Position numbers and translations under genes: made by a program
Notes under the pieces: generated by a model
Told to the model about the DNA's origin: nothing
What the model saw: only the letters and a program-made list of their open reading frames with translations
Databases searched by the model: none
Source of the DNA: Cohnella sp. WQ 127256
GTDB lineage: Bacteria; Bacillota; Bacilli; Paenibacillales; Paenibacillaceae
Reading direction: 5' to 3'
DNA length: 64,000 nt
Assembly (NCBI RefSeq): GCF_024519285.1
Contig: NZ_JAMZCY010000014.1
Location: 1-64,000, forward strand
Part shown: piece by piece, positions 8,705-17,123 of the stretch
How the letters are laid out: each line of letters begins with the position of its first letter
How positions within the stretch are numbered: the stretch's first letter is position 1

Positions 8705-9148
8705 TTGAAGATCCAACCAGGAATGTTTCCCCTTAATAACACTGTTATGCGTGGAGAAACGACAGCTAGACCGACGCAAGCTCAGAACTTCGGAGATCTG
8801 ATGCAGCAGCAAGATGAGCAACGGACACATGAAGAGCTCCAAAGAAAGCTGGAGGACATTCATGTCCAAGGCGAGCGATTAAACCGTTCCATGACCATTC
8901 GAGAGCTAGTTCTATATCGGCAAATGGTTAAAGCGTTTCTAGAAGATACAGTACGTCGTGGCATTGCCTTGAAGGAAACAAAAGGGTGGGACCGAAGAGG
9001 ACGCGGCAAGAGATTTAAACTGTTAGAAGAAGTAGATGCTATGTTAGTTGGCATGGGAGAAGAGCTCCTTAAGAGCGAAGAAGGCAGAATTGATCTTCTT
9101 CAGAAGGTCGGAGAAATTCGCGGACTATTAATTAACATCGTATTTTAA
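8705..9148 (+). CDS. yaaR: YaaR family protein (DUF327)
   Basis: A 147-aa, mostly alpha-helical, charged protein. It has the family-typical segment LNRSMTIRELVLYRQMVKAF followed by a basic stretch GWDRRGRGKRFKLLEEVD. No membrane segment or catalytic motif. Start is TTG at 8705 after GGCGGTGA. Members sit next to holB in most Bacillales, but the role is not established. Confidence 0.9.
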   Translation: MKIQPGMFPLNNTVMRGETTARPTQAQNFGDLMQQQDEQRTHEELQRKLEDIHVQGERLNRSMTIRELVLYRQMVKAFLEDTVRRGIALKETKGWDRRGRGKRFKLLEEVDAMLVGMGEELLKSEEGRIDLLQKVGEIRGLLINIVF

Positions 9149-9167
9149 CGTAAGAAGGAGTACCATC

Positions 9168-10145
9168 ATGGGGTTTCAACAAGTATTGGGGCAAGATAGA
9201 GCAAAAGCGTTACTGCAGAATGCACTTGCCACCCGTCGAATCGCTCATGCCTATTTGTTCGCAGGACCGGCAGGTTCAGGCCGTAGAGAGATGGCGAGCG
9301 CATTTGTTCAAGCTCTATTCTGTGAGAAGAACGGCAACGACGCTTGTGGCGAATGCTTGGAGTGTCGTAAGGTTCAACATGGCAATCACCCGGATCTACA
9401 CGTCGTTAGTCCAGATGGGGCAACCGTTAAGATTGAGCAGATTCGCACGCTTCAGAAGGAGTTATCCTATCGTAGCGTGGGGGCAGGGTATAAGGTTTAT
9501 ATCATCGAAGGCGCAGAGACAATGACTGTTCAGGCTAGTAATAGCTTGCTTAAATTTCTGGAGGAGCCACCTTCTCCTGTTGTTGCTATTCTTCTTACAC
9601 CAAGTGCACAAGCCGTATTGCCCACGATTTTATCTCGGTCACAGCTCATTTCCTTTGTACCAGGTGATCGGGAAGCATTGGAAAATGCACTCGTAAAAGA
9701 GGGCAAATCTCAGCTATTATCACGTGCGGCGGTGAATCTGTCATCAGGTCTTAATGCCAGTCGAAAATTGGTAGAAGAGAATTGGTTTGCAGATATCCGA
9801 AACGTAGTGATACAATTGGGTAAGGAGAATCCAAATCGATTCACTGCAAGTCTGCTTCAAGCGCAGCAGCAGATATTCAAAACGGATCTTCTTGAACATG
9901 TAGATGTACTGCTAGGGCTGTTAGCTTTGTGGTATAGAGATATGATTTACGCTATGACCGATCGTCAAGGACAGATGGTATTTCCGGATCAAGCCGATTG
10001 GATATCGAATACGGCCTGGAGCCGCCCGATTGAGTCTTGGGTTAGGATAATGGAATCTGCACTGATGGCGGCAAGACGAATAAAGGCTCACGTAGCGCCA
10101 CAATTGGCCTTGGAGCAATTTCTGTTGAACGTGCGGGAGGGATAG
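9168..10145 (+). CDS. holB: DNA polymerase III subunit delta'
   Basis: A 325-aa clamp-loader subunit. Residues about 5-170 form a AAA-type domain: HAYLFAGPAGSGRREMA is a P-loop-like segment in which the usual GK is replaced by GR. A zinc-binding module follows, with cysteines in CEKNGNDACGECLECRKV. Then come LLKFLEEPP and the SRSQ arginine-finger motif, as in all delta' proteins. It opens the beta clamp together with delta and DnaX. The following ricT starts 2 bases after its stop, so translation may be coupled. Confidence 0.95.
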   Translation: MGFQQVLGQDRAKALLQNALATRRIAHAYLFAGPAGSGRREMASAFVQALFCEKNGNDACGECLECRKVQHGNHPDLHVVSPDGATVKIEQIRTLQKELSYRSVGAGYKVYIIEGAETMTVQASNSLLKFLEEPPSPVVAILLTPSAQAVLPTILSRSQLISFVPGDREALENALVKEGKSQLLSRAAVNLSSGLNASRKLVEENWFADIRNVVIQLGKENPNRFTASLLQAQQQIFKTDLLEHVDVLLGLLALWYRDMIYAMTDRQGQMVFPDQADWISNTAWSRPIESWVRIMESALMAARRIKAHVAPQLALEQFLLNVREG

Positions 10146-10147
10146 AA

Positions 10148-10948
10148 TTGTACGATGTGGTGGGAGTCCGCTTCAAGAAAGCGGGCAAAATCTATTATTT
10201 TGATCCCGCCGAGCATCCGGTGTCCAAAGATCAGCATGTCATCGTGGAGACAGCGCGTGGCGTTGAATACGGCAAAGTCGTTGTAGGCCCGAAGACGGTA
10301 GCAGAATCGGATGTCGTTCTTCCCTTGAAGAAAGTCATTCGAGTAGCCGGTGATCCTGACGCGAAAGCCGTCGAGGAAAACCGCGCAGCAGCGAAGAGTG
10401 CATTTACCGTTGGACTGCAGAAAATTAAGGACCATGAGCTTAAGATGAAGCTCGTGGACGTGGAATACACGTTTGACCGGAATAAGATCATCTTTTATTT
10501 TACGGCGGAAGGCCGCGTTGATTTCCGTGAGCTAGTTAAGGATTTAGCGGGTGTGTTTCGGACCCGCATTGAATTACGGCAGATCGGTGTGCGTGATGAA
10601 GCTAAGATGCTTGGCGGAATCGGCCCATGTGGGCGTGTGCTTTGTTGCTCCTCGTGGCTTGGCGATTTCGAACCCGTTTCTATTAAGATGGCGAAGGATC
10701 AGAACTTATCGCTCAATCCTACGAAGATTTCTGGCTTGTGCGGCCGCTTAATGTGCTGTTTGAAATACGAGCATGATAATTACGAGAGCGCCAAAGAAGA
10801 GCTACCTGCAATAGGTAGAGTCGTCGTCACTGCTATGGGTGAAGGTAAAGTCGTTGGTATTAATATTGGTAGTCGCAGTGTGCACGTGCAGGTGTTTGAC
10901 CTAGGTAAGGTGAAAGAGTTGCCATTTGATGATGTCGTCCTGAAATGA
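10148..10948 (+). CDS. ricT: RicT (YaaT), PSP1-domain regulator of RNA maturation
   Basis: A 266-aa PSP1-domain protein. The cysteine clusters GPCGRVLCCSSW and SGLCGRLMCCLKYEH are intact. In B. subtilis, RicT with RicA and RicF forms the iron-sulfur Y-complex that assists RNase Y-dependent mRNA maturation and promotes sporulation, competence and biofilm formation. Start is TTG, 6 bases after GGGAGGG. The order holB-ricT-yabA is conserved. Confidence 0.95.
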   Translation: MYDVVGVRFKKAGKIYYFDPAEHPVSKDQHVIVETARGVEYGKVVVGPKTVAESDVVLPLKKVIRVAGDPDAKAVEENRAAAKSAFTVGLQKIKDHELKMKLVDVEYTFDRNKIIFYFTAEGRVDFRELVKDLAGVFRTRIELRQIGVRDEAKMLGGIGPCGRVLCCSSWLGDFEPVSIKMAKDQNLSLNPTKISGLCGRLMCCLKYEHDNYESAKEELPAIGRVVVTAMGEGKVVGINIGSRSVHVQVFDLGKVKELPFDDVVLK

Positions 10949-10970
10949 CTTTTGAGGTGGATAGTTGTTC

Positions 10971-11336
10971 ATGAAAGACATTTTCCTTCGCGCAGATGAA
11001 CTCGAATCGCATTTAGGTACCATACATGCTGACTTCGGGAATCTTAAGCTGATGATCAAAGATTTGTTGGAAGAAAACCAACGGCTCACAATTGAAAATC
11101 AGCAATTAAGAAAAGTGCTCAAACGGGAAACTGAACCCGTTGAATCGACCCAAGACGCGGCGGAAGAACCGGCTGCCATCGAGGGAGACAAGCCGCCCGC
11201 AGTTATGGGTGTCGGCGAGGGCTATGATAATTTAGCCCGGCTATATCATGAAGGCTTTCACATTTGCAACGTGTACTACGGTCATCTGCGAATGGAAGGC
11301 GATTGCTTGTTCTGTTTATCTTTCTTAAGCAAATAA
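10971..11336 (+). CDS. yabA: Replication initiation control protein YabA
   Basis: A protein of about 121 aa. The N-terminal coiled coil (about residues 5-55, with LLEENQRLTIENQQLRKVL) mediates oligomerisation. An acidic linker follows, and the C-terminal zinc domain has HICNVYYGH and CLFC, the four ligands that bind DnaA and DnaN. It limits re-initiation at oriC. A TTG at 10965 is an alternative start, but ATG 10971 is better spaced from GAGGTGG. A terminator follows, ending the tmk operon. Confidence 0.93.
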   Translation: MKDIFLRADELESHLGTIHADFGNLKLMIKDLLEENQRLTIENQQLRKVLKRETEPVESTQDAAEEPAAIEGDKPPAVMGVGEGYDNLARLYHEGFHICNVYYGHLRMEGDCLFCLSFLSK

Positions 11337-11347
11337 CCATTACGAAT

Positions 11348-11383
11348 AAGCGACGGTCCTGTGATCAGGTCCGTTGCTTTTTT
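11348..11383 (+). terminator. Intrinsic terminator after yabA
   Basis: A 13-bp stem with one mismatch (AAGCGACGGTCCT / AGGTCCGTTGCTT) and a 6-base loop, ending in six T residues. Confidence 0.88.
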
Positions 11384-11396
11384 ACGACGTCTTTGA

Positions 11397-11609
11397 CCAA
11401 TCAGATGGTTTCGTAAGGAGGATCAACTCAACCATAAAGATATTGCCTTCTACGGTGAGATAGCAGACGAGTCGTCGCTCATTCTGACCCATGGATCCTT
11501 TGTCATCTTATTTCCTGGTGAAATCCATCGCCCTTGCTGCTGCGTTGGAGAAGAGAGTAGAGTCAAGAAAGTAGTAATTAAGGTTCATCGCCGTCTACTG
11601 GAGTCTTAA
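11397..11609 (+). pseudogene. 5'-truncated YhcH/YjgK/YiaL-family remnant
   Basis: An open frame with no start codon runs from just after TGA 11394 to TAA 11607. From about 11424 it reads as the C-terminal third of the YhcH/YjgK/YiaL (EbgC-like) cupin family: DIAFYGEI, then SFVILFPGEIHRP, then VKKVVIKVHRRLLES. In the family this region holds the metal-ligand histidine in PGE-x-H-x-P and the terminal KKVVVKV strand. The other ~90 residues are missing. A Shine-Dalgarno-like AAGGAGG (11415-11421) sits inside the frame, but no ATG, GTG or TTG follows at usable spacing. It is flanked by two terminators. I read it as a decayed fragment. Confidence 0.7.
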
Positions 11610-11623
11610 TCCATCTCGACCGA

Positions 11624-11665
11624 CAAAATACCCGAAGCGACTGAATCGTTGCTCCGGGTATTTTG
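11624..11665. terminator. Bidirectional-looking hairpin terminator
   Basis: A long inverted repeat, CAAAATACCCG / CGGGTATTTTG, with a partly paired interior. A-rich on the left arm and T-rich on the right. It lies just after the YhcH remnant and may be its former terminator. The interval from here to 11829 holds nothing else I recognise. Confidence 0.7.
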
Positions 11666-11829
11666 CTATTCACGAATAATTAATTCGAACGCTAGGGTTC
11701 CATTAGCAAGAATGCAATGTTCTGAAATGAGTTGACACTAAGGCCCGCATCTGACAAAAATTGCGATAGAACGATGAATCAAGTAAGCTTATAAGGGCAA
11801 TAACCATATGTTAAGGGAGGTGCTGCGGA

Positions 11830-12669
11830 ATGGATTCGGATACTCAAAGAGATGACGAACGTTCCCTGCAACCTGGAGAACGGCTTGACGACCTACTTAC
11901 TCATAATCTAACCATCATTCAAAGCTCAGAAGTATTCAGCTTCTCACTGGATGCGGTATTACTTGCAAGATTCGCAGGTGTACCCCCAAGAGGACGCGTG
12001 CTCGACTTGTGTACAGGAAACGGAGTTATCCCTTTACTGCTAACCACTCGTACAGACGCTTCAATCGACGGAATTGAGATCCAGCCACGATTGGCGGATA
12101 TGGCTAGGCGGAGCGTGCTGCTAAACGGGTTAAACGATAAAATAAATATTATAGAAAATGATTTGCGTGAATGGAAGCCAGAGGGTGAGTTATACGATGC
12201 TGTTACAGTAAACCCACCTTACTTGCCGCTCCAAAGCGGTGACTATAAGGAAAATCATCATCAAGCGATGGCGCGGCATGAGATTGGCTGTAAGCTTGAG
12301 GATGTTATCTCAGCTTGTGCTAGATCTGTCCGGATAGGCGGGCGAGTATCGATGGTACACCGTCCCAGCCGACTTGTAGATATTATCGATCTCATGCGTC
12401 GTTACCGGCTAGAGCCCAAAAGAATTCGGTTCGTCCATCCGCGCAGGGGAGCGGAAGCGAATATGGTACTCATAGAAGGAACGCGTGATGGCAAGCCTGA
12501 AGTTCGGTTATTACCACCGTTGATTGTATATGAGGAAGACGGAGAATACACACCTGAACTGCTAGCTGTGTTCTATGGCGAGGCTTCGGAATTACCCGAC
12601 TTTAAGCGAAGTAATGGACGAGCCCCGATAAAGAAAATGAAGATAGATAGTGAGGAGGATAGGAAGTGA
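11830..12669 (+). CDS. trmN6: tRNA1(Val) (adenine(37)-N6)-methyltransferase (YabB)
   Basis: A 279-aa class I SAM-dependent methyltransferase. Motif I is VLDLCTGNGVIPLLL. The catalytic NPPY motif is in VTVNPPYLPLQ, typical of N6-adenine methyltransferases. It modifies A37 of tRNA-Val by homology. The start follows AAGGGAGGTG. The gene overlaps rsmI by 4 bases. The small GIY-YIG gene yazA, between these two in B. subtilis, is missing here. Confidence 0.9.
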   Translation: MDSDTQRDDERSLQPGERLDDLLTHNLTIIQSSEVFSFSLDAVLLARFAGVPPRGRVLDLCTGNGVIPLLLTTRTDASIDGIEIQPRLADMARRSVLLNGLNDKINIIENDLREWKPEGELYDAVTVNPPYLPLQSGDYKENHHQAMARHEIGCKLEDVISACARSVRIGGRVSMVHRPSRLVDIIDLMRRYRLEPKRIRFVHPRRGAEANMVLIEGTRDGKPEVRLLPPLIVYEEDGEYTPELLAVFYGEASELPDFKRSNGRAPIKKMKIDSEEDRK

Positions 12670-13610
12670 CTAGAAACAACGACGAATTAGAGGCAGTAGT
12701 AGAAAAGGCATCCGTCCAGCGAAGCTTCACCTCGCGGGAAACTCCAGGAACATTATATTTGGTCGCCACACCTATCGGCAACCTAGAGGATATGACATTT
12801 CGTGCGATACGAACTTTAAAGGAAGTGCAGCTCATCGCTGCGGAGGATACCAGACAGACGCGTAAGCTGCTTACACATTTCGAAATCCAGAACAGACTGG
12901 TTAGCTATCATGAGCATAATCGGGAGGCGAGTGGTCCGGAGCTCATTCGATTGCTGCTGGAAGGACAACATATCGCTTTAGTTAGTGATGCTGGAATTCC
13001 TGCGATATCCGACCCTGGGGCGGATCTTGTTAGAGATGCGGTAGCTCAAGGAATCCCCGTTGTCCCAATCCCTGGGGCGAATGCAGCTCTGTCTGGATTG
13101 ATTATTTCTGGTTTGCCCACGGATCGGTTTCTGTTCGTTGGGTTTCCTCCCCGTGAACGTAAGGGAGTGAACAAGCTTCTAGATAGTTTAGAGGGAGAGA
13201 GCGGCACTTTGATGTTCTACGAATCTCCTCATCGACTGAAGAAAACGTTGGCGGTGGTCGCGGAACGATGGAGCGGGCGCAGGATGGCTATTGTACGCGA
13301 GTTAACTAAGCGTTACGAGGAAGTCGTTAGAGGTACGGTGCAGGCCTGCTTGGAGCATGCCGAGCAGAACCAGCTGCTCGGAGAGTGCTGTATTATAATA
13401 GAAGGAACACGTCCAAATGAAGGTGGAGCAGCATCTTCTGGAGAAGCGAATAGCGGTCAATGGTGGTTCGCCCTCACGCTTGCTCAGCATGTTGCTCATT
13501 ATGAGGGGCTGCAGATTAACCGTAAGGAAGCTATGAAGATGGCTGCAAATGATCGCGGAATATCCAAACGTGATGTCTATCAAGCCTTGTTAAGTAATAG
13601 TGAGGATTAA
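12666..13610 (+). CDS. rsmI: 16S rRNA (cytidine(1402)-2'-O)-methyltransferase
   Basis: A 314-aa tetrapyrrole-methylase-fold enzyme that methylates C1402 in the ribosome decoding centre. Visible are LVATPIGNLEDMTFRAI, AAEDTRQTRKLL, SDAGIPAISDPG and VPIPGANA, which define RsmI. Start is GTG, coupled to trmN6 by a 4-base overlap. About 25 residues precede the usual family start; an internal start is possible but none has a good ribosome binding site. Confidence 0.95.
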   Translation: MTRNNDELEAVVEKASVQRSFTSRETPGTLYLVATPIGNLEDMTFRAIRTLKEVQLIAAEDTRQTRKLLTHFEIQNRLVSYHEHNREASGPELIRLLLEGQHIALVSDAGIPAISDPGADLVRDAVAQGIPVVPIPGANAALSGLIISGLPTDRFLFVGFPPRERKGVNKLLDSLEGESGTLMFYESPHRLKKTLAVVAERWSGRRMAIVRELTKRYEEVVRGTVQACLEHAEQNQLLGECCIIIEGTRPNEGGAASSGEANSGQWWFALTLAQHVAHYEGLQINRKEAMKMAANDRGISKRDVYQALLSNSED

Positions 13611-13624
13611 ACCGAATAAAGAAC

Positions 13625-13657
13625 AAAAAAAACCCTCCCAATATCATATTGGGAGGG
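13625..13657 (-). terminator. Terminator of abrB (may also serve rsmI)
   Basis: A perfect stem CCCTCCCAATAT / ATATTGGGAGGG with a one-base centre. On the - strand it is followed by a run of eight T residues (the A-run at 13625-13632), so it mainly terminates abrB. It lies between convergent rsmI and abrB. Confidence 0.85.
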
Positions 13658-13727
13658 GGTACAAGGAGTATAAAAAGGTTGGAATTAACAATTATTAGAA
13701 TACAATTTTCATTATAAACTATTTTCT

Positions 13728-13982
13728 TTAATTTGTCACAGGTGAAGGCAAATCCTTCAAACATTCTCTGCAAATTATTTTTCCTTTGAAGTAAGTAACG
13801 TTCTCTGCATTGCCGCAGAAGATACAAGCAGGCTCATATTTCTTAAGCATGATGCGCTCGCCATCCACATAAATTTCAAGGGCATCTTTCTCGCCGATGC
13901 CTAGAGTACGACGTAATTCGATTGGAATAACAACCCGACCCAACTCATCGACTTTCCGTACAATACCAGTAGATTTCATCAT
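13728..13982 (-). CDS. abrB: Transition-state regulator AbrB
   Basis: An 84-aa AbrB. The N-terminal swapped-hairpin DNA-binding domain carries STGIVRKVDELGRVVIPIE and LRRTLGIGEKDALEIYVDG. The C-terminal dimerisation part has two cysteine pairs (CIFC and CREC). In Bacillus it represses stationary-phase genes until Spo0A~P switches it off. It is on the - strand, and its upstream region carries a sigma-A promoter and Spo0A boxes. The start at 13982 is 8 bases from AGGGGT; a second ATG follows immediately. Confidence 0.93.
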   Translation of the reverse strand: MMKSTGIVRKVDELGRVVIPIELRRTLGIGEKDALEIYVDGERIMLKKYEPACIFCGNAENVTYFKGKIICRECLKDLPSPVTN

Positions 13983-14050
13983 CTAGTAATACCCCTCTCA
14001 TAAGGTTAAAATAATAACAAGCGGACTTCATCTTTCAGAGATTATCCGCA

Positions 14051-14119
14051 TTCGCCAACATTCGACAAAATTCTCTGTTTACCGTTCTCTATCGTACCAA
14101 CGATTCCCAAATAAGTCAA
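14051..14119 (-). promoter_or_regulatory. abrB promoter with downstream Spo0A boxes
   Basis: On the - strand, TTGACT (14119-14114), a 17-base gap and TACGAT (14096-14091) form a sigma-A promoter. About 20-35 bases downstream of the predicted start lie two Spo0A boxes on the + strand, TTCGCCA (14051-14057) and a perfect TTCGACA (14061-14067), exactly 10 bp apart as a Spo0A dimer requires. Boxes downstream of the start also explain Spo0A repression of abrB in B. subtilis. Confidence 0.7.
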
Positions 14120-14225
14120 CCTGTAATCATAGATTTTAGCTGAATGTTCTCTGAATATCCTATAAAAATGGCGATTTCTAAAACAATTATGGATAATAGC
14201 GGGTCAATATAAAAGGAAAGCGATA

Positions 14226-14282
14226 TTCGACATAATTCGACATATTCCGATATTTATTCTGTGGTTTTGTCGAAAGTCGACA
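14226..14282 (+). promoter_or_regulatory. Second Spo0A box cluster, upstream of the HD-domain gene
   Basis: Two perfect TTCGACA boxes (14226-14232 and 14236-14242) are spaced 10 bp apart. A perfect inverted TGTCGAA lies at 14268-14274 and a one-mismatch GTCGACA at 14276-14282. The cluster is about 150 bp from the abrB boxes and directly abuts the HD-domain gene. Confidence 0.6.
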
Positions 14283-14300
14283 ATGAATGAGGTGATATCC

Positions 14301-15593
14301 ATGCTCATAGAATTGCAAGAAGAGAAGGTTTTCAAGGACCCAGTTCATCATTCCATTTACGTCCAGGACATGATCATCTGGAAACTCATTAACACGCCTG
14401 AATTTCAGCGTCTTAGACGAATACGCCAGCTTGGCACCTCCTATCTCACCTTCCATGGAGCAGAGCATAGTCGATTTTCCCATTCTTTGGGCGTTTATGA
14501 AATAACAAGAAAAATAATATCGCAGTTTGAGCGTAACGGATATGCGGATTGGCCGCAAGAGGAAAAATTATTAAGCCTTTGTGCTTCTTTACTTCATGAT
14601 GTCGGTCATGGTCCATTTTCCCACTCTCTCGAGGAAATCTTCCATATTGATCATGAGCAATGGACTTGTGAGATTATTTTGGGAGATACAGGTGTGAACC
14701 GAGTTTTAAGGGAGGTTGATCCTCAGTTTCCAGCTCAGGTCGCTTCTGTTATCCGCAAGAAGTATGAGAAACCGATTGTTGTCAGTCTAGTGTCCAGCCA
14801 GTTAGATGCAGATCGGATGGACTATTTGCTAAGGGATGCCTATTTCACAGGGGTGAACTACGGCACATTTGATATCGACCGTATTCTCCGCGTTCTACGT
14901 CCTTATAAAGGAAAGATCGTAGTTAAGGAAAGTGGAATGCATGCGGTTGAAGATTATTTAATGTCCCGTTACCAAATGTACTGGCAGGTTTATTTTCATC
15001 CGGTAACTCGCAGCTCGGAGATTATTCTTAGACAAATTTTCCGAAGGGCAAGTGAACTAACCCAAACCGGTTATGAATTCTCCTTCATGCTATCTCCGAT
15101 CCGTGAATTATTATCAGGGTCAATTGCTCTAAAACAGTATTTGAAGCTGGACGAGTCAATGCTACAGACAACATTCGGGCAATGGGCGGACGAGAAGGAT
15201 GAGCTATTGTCGGATTTATGCTGTCGATTCTTGAACCGGCAGTTATACAAATATGTTCCTCTAATAGAAGATGATCAGAATTGGCTCGATAATGTTAGGC
15301 AGGAATGGAAGAAGATTGGGCTAAATCCGGAATATCATATGGAAGTCGATACGCCCATGGATTCGCCTTATGATGTCTACAAGCTGGGGGCTTTGCCGGA
15401 TGGCAAAGAGAAGCCTCCAATCCTGCTCTTGGGTGAGCAAGAGGAATTGACAGAGATTTCTGTGAAGTCGGATATTATTAGATCTATTGCCGGCTTGCAT
15501 CGTGGGAAATACTACTTTTATTATCCCGAGGAAAGGGTTCTTCCACACGCCGAAAAGCTCAGTTCGGAAACTCGTAGGATGCTATCTATATAA
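14301..15593 (+). CDS. HD-domain phosphohydrolase (YwfO/dGTPase-like)
   Basis: A 430-aa HD-superfamily protein. The metal site is read from AEHSRFSHSLGVYEI (first His), LLHDVGHGPFSHSLE (HD pair) and SSQLDADRMDYLLRD (final Asp). The layout matches B. subtilis YwfO and the dNTP triphosphohydrolase-like family. The likely reaction is hydrolysis of dNTPs or related nucleotides; the substrate is not certain. ATG 14301 follows GAGGTGA at 5-6 bases and is preferred over ATG 14283. It occupies the place of metS in B. subtilis and lies behind a Spo0A box cluster. Confidence 0.88.
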   Translation: MLIELQEEKVFKDPVHHSIYVQDMIIWKLINTPEFQRLRRIRQLGTSYLTFHGAEHSRFSHSLGVYEITRKIISQFERNGYADWPQEEKLLSLCASLLHDVGHGPFSHSLEEIFHIDHEQWTCEIILGDTGVNRVLREVDPQFPAQVASVIRKKYEKPIVVSLVSSQLDADRMDYLLRDAYFTGVNYGTFDIDRILRVLRPYKGKIVVKESGMHAVEDYLMSRYQMYWQVYFHPVTRSSEIILRQIFRRASELTQTGYEFSFMLSPIRELLSGSIALKQYLKLDESMLQTTFGQWADEKDELLSDLCCRFLNRQLYKYVPLIEDDQNWLDNVRQEWKKIGLNPEYHMEVDTPMDSPYDVYKLGALPDGKEKPPILLLGEQEELTEISVKSDIIRSIAGLHRGKYYFYYPEERVLPHAEKLSSETRRMLSI

Positions 15594-15671
15594 TAGAAGA
15601 AAGCGATCCAAAAATCGGCTTCAAATCAGCTTCTTAGCACCGACTTTCTATAAAAGGAGACAACTTACGAC

Positions 15672-16445
15672 ATGCTTATCGACACGCACGCTCATCTAGA
15701 TTCTCCCAAGTTCGACAACGATCGCGAAGAGGTTATTGATCGCGCGCTTCAAGCGGGAATCGACACGATCGTGAACATTGGTTTCAACCGAGAAACGATT
15801 CCCACAACGATAGCCTTGGCAGAAAAGTATCCATTCATCTATGCAGTTGTCGGTTGGCACCCAACAGATGCCATTGATATGAAGCTAGAGGAGGACTTGG
15901 CCTGGATAGAACGATTATGCAGCCATCCTAAGGTTGTGGCCATCGGAGAGATCGGACTTGATTATTATTGGGATACTTCTCCTAAGGAAATCCAACATAC
16001 TGTATTTCGCGAACAGATCCGACTGGCAAGACGTTTAAATAAACCTATCGTGATCCATAATCGGGATGCCCATGAAGACATCGTGAGAATACTTAAAGAA
16101 GAGAAGGCAGAAGAAGTCGGTGGAATTATGCATTGTTTCTCAGGAAGTCCTGAAATTGCCAAAAAATGCCTTGATATGAACTTCCATATTTCGTTCGGAG
16201 GCCCTGTTACTTTCAAAAATGCCAGAGTACCTAAAGAGGTGTTGGAATGTGTCCCTCTTGATCGAATATTACTCGAAACAGATGCTCCTTATTTAACTCC
16301 ACACCCTCATCGAGGACAACGAAATGAATCGGCATATGTTCGTCTTATTGCAGAGACAGTAGCGGGGATAAAAAGTGTAAGTTTGGAAGAAATTGCTAAA
16401 ATAACGAGTGAAAATGGACGTCGCTGTTTGGGGATAACGAGATAA
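15672..16445 (+). CDS. TatD-family metal-dependent hydrolase (YabD)
   Basis: A 257-aa TIM-barrel hydrolase. Metal ligands are in IDTHAHLDS, GEIGLDYYW, PIVIHNRDAHED, GIMHCFSGS and LETDAPYL, which is the complete TatD set. Members act as 3'-5' exonucleases or D-aminoacyl-tRNA deacylases. The order abrB-(metS)-tatD-yabE-rnmV-ksgA is conserved except for the missing metS. Confidence 0.93.
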   Translation: MLIDTHAHLDSPKFDNDREEVIDRALQAGIDTIVNIGFNRETIPTTIALAEKYPFIYAVVGWHPTDAIDMKLEEDLAWIERLCSHPKVVAIGEIGLDYYWDTSPKEIQHTVFREQIRLARRLNKPIVIHNRDAHEDIVRILKEEKAEEVGGIMHCFSGSPEIAKKCLDMNFHISFGGPVTFKNARVPKEVLECVPLDRILLETDAPYLTPHPHRGQRNESAYVRLIAETVAGIKSVSLEEIAKITSENGRRCLGITR

Positions 16446-16627
16446 ACGGAAGATTTGGAAGGAAAACTGGACCGTTTGGAGAAAAAACTGTCTTTTACTT
16501 CGAATAATCCAAGGGTTTTGGCTAATTTCCGTGAAAATGGAGGAATTCGTCCATTGTCACATCTTTACACCTTCATCCAGTAGAGGTTATCATCATCAAC
16601 AGAAGTTCGAATATGACATTCCTTTTC

Positions 16628-16840
16628 CAGTGCGCTTAATCTCCCGATTGGGAGAGTGGGGGACCCAACGCGATGACGATTATGATCTAAATTCGTCCAA
16701 AGCGGTCCGAGCAATCTTGGGGTGAATCTTGCAACTGGTGTAGACGCGACTCTATCTGAGTAACTCGTCATAGCAGGCAGCAGGTAGGGCAACTCTCTTT
16801 CGCCCGAACCCGACAGCTAACCCCGCAAGCGTGATAGAGA
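16628..16840 (+). promoter_or_regulatory. c-di-AMP riboswitch (ydaO/yuaA class)
   Basis: The non-coding leader carries the ydaO-class landmarks in order: CGCTTAATCTCCC opening P1, GTGGGGGACCCAA, GGGGTGAATC, GGTAGGGCAACTCTCTTTCG, CCCGAACCCGACAGCTAACC and the closing CCGCAAGCGT. CGCTT (16633) pairs with AAGCG (about 16827). In B. subtilis this class binds c-di-AMP and turns expression off. It is followed by a terminator hairpin and then a cell-wall 3D-domain gene, a typical target. Confidence 0.9.
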
Positions 16841-16887
16841 GAGGTCAACCTCGTGCCGCGATAATTCCCTTAATTTCTTACATGCGG

Positions 16888-16923
16888 AAGCCACGAACAG
16901 GTCCTCTGTCTCGATGGCTTTTT
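16888..16923 (+). terminator. Expression-platform terminator of the c-di-AMP riboswitch
   Basis: AAGCCACGAACAG / CTGTCTCGATGGCTT, a stem with one small internal loop followed by five T residues, about 50 bases after the aptamer. It would stop transcription before the downstream gene when c-di-AMP is bound. Confidence 0.8.
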
Positions 16924-17123
16924 GTGTTGAAAAAAAGGGTTGTGGAAGCTTGTACATCATGTATAAGCGTGCACGAACTGGATAAGGCGGCGCTTAATCT
17001 TATGGCCAAATCGAAGGATGATAGGCGATTTGAATGAGTGTCGATAACCATTTTGGATTAGTCGCGTCTGACAAGGTATCATGCATCACAGTCGACGGCG
17101 GGGCTATGAAGGAGGAGCGAGAT

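Noticed and set aside
11415..11609. Functional short YhcH-family gene
   Set aside because: A Shine-Dalgarno-like sequence is present, but no start codon follows and about 90 N-terminal residues of the fold are missing.
17034..17123. N-terminal extension of YabE from ATG 17034
   Set aside because: No good ribosome binding site; AAGGAGG lies inside the extension and is correctly spaced from ATG 17124.
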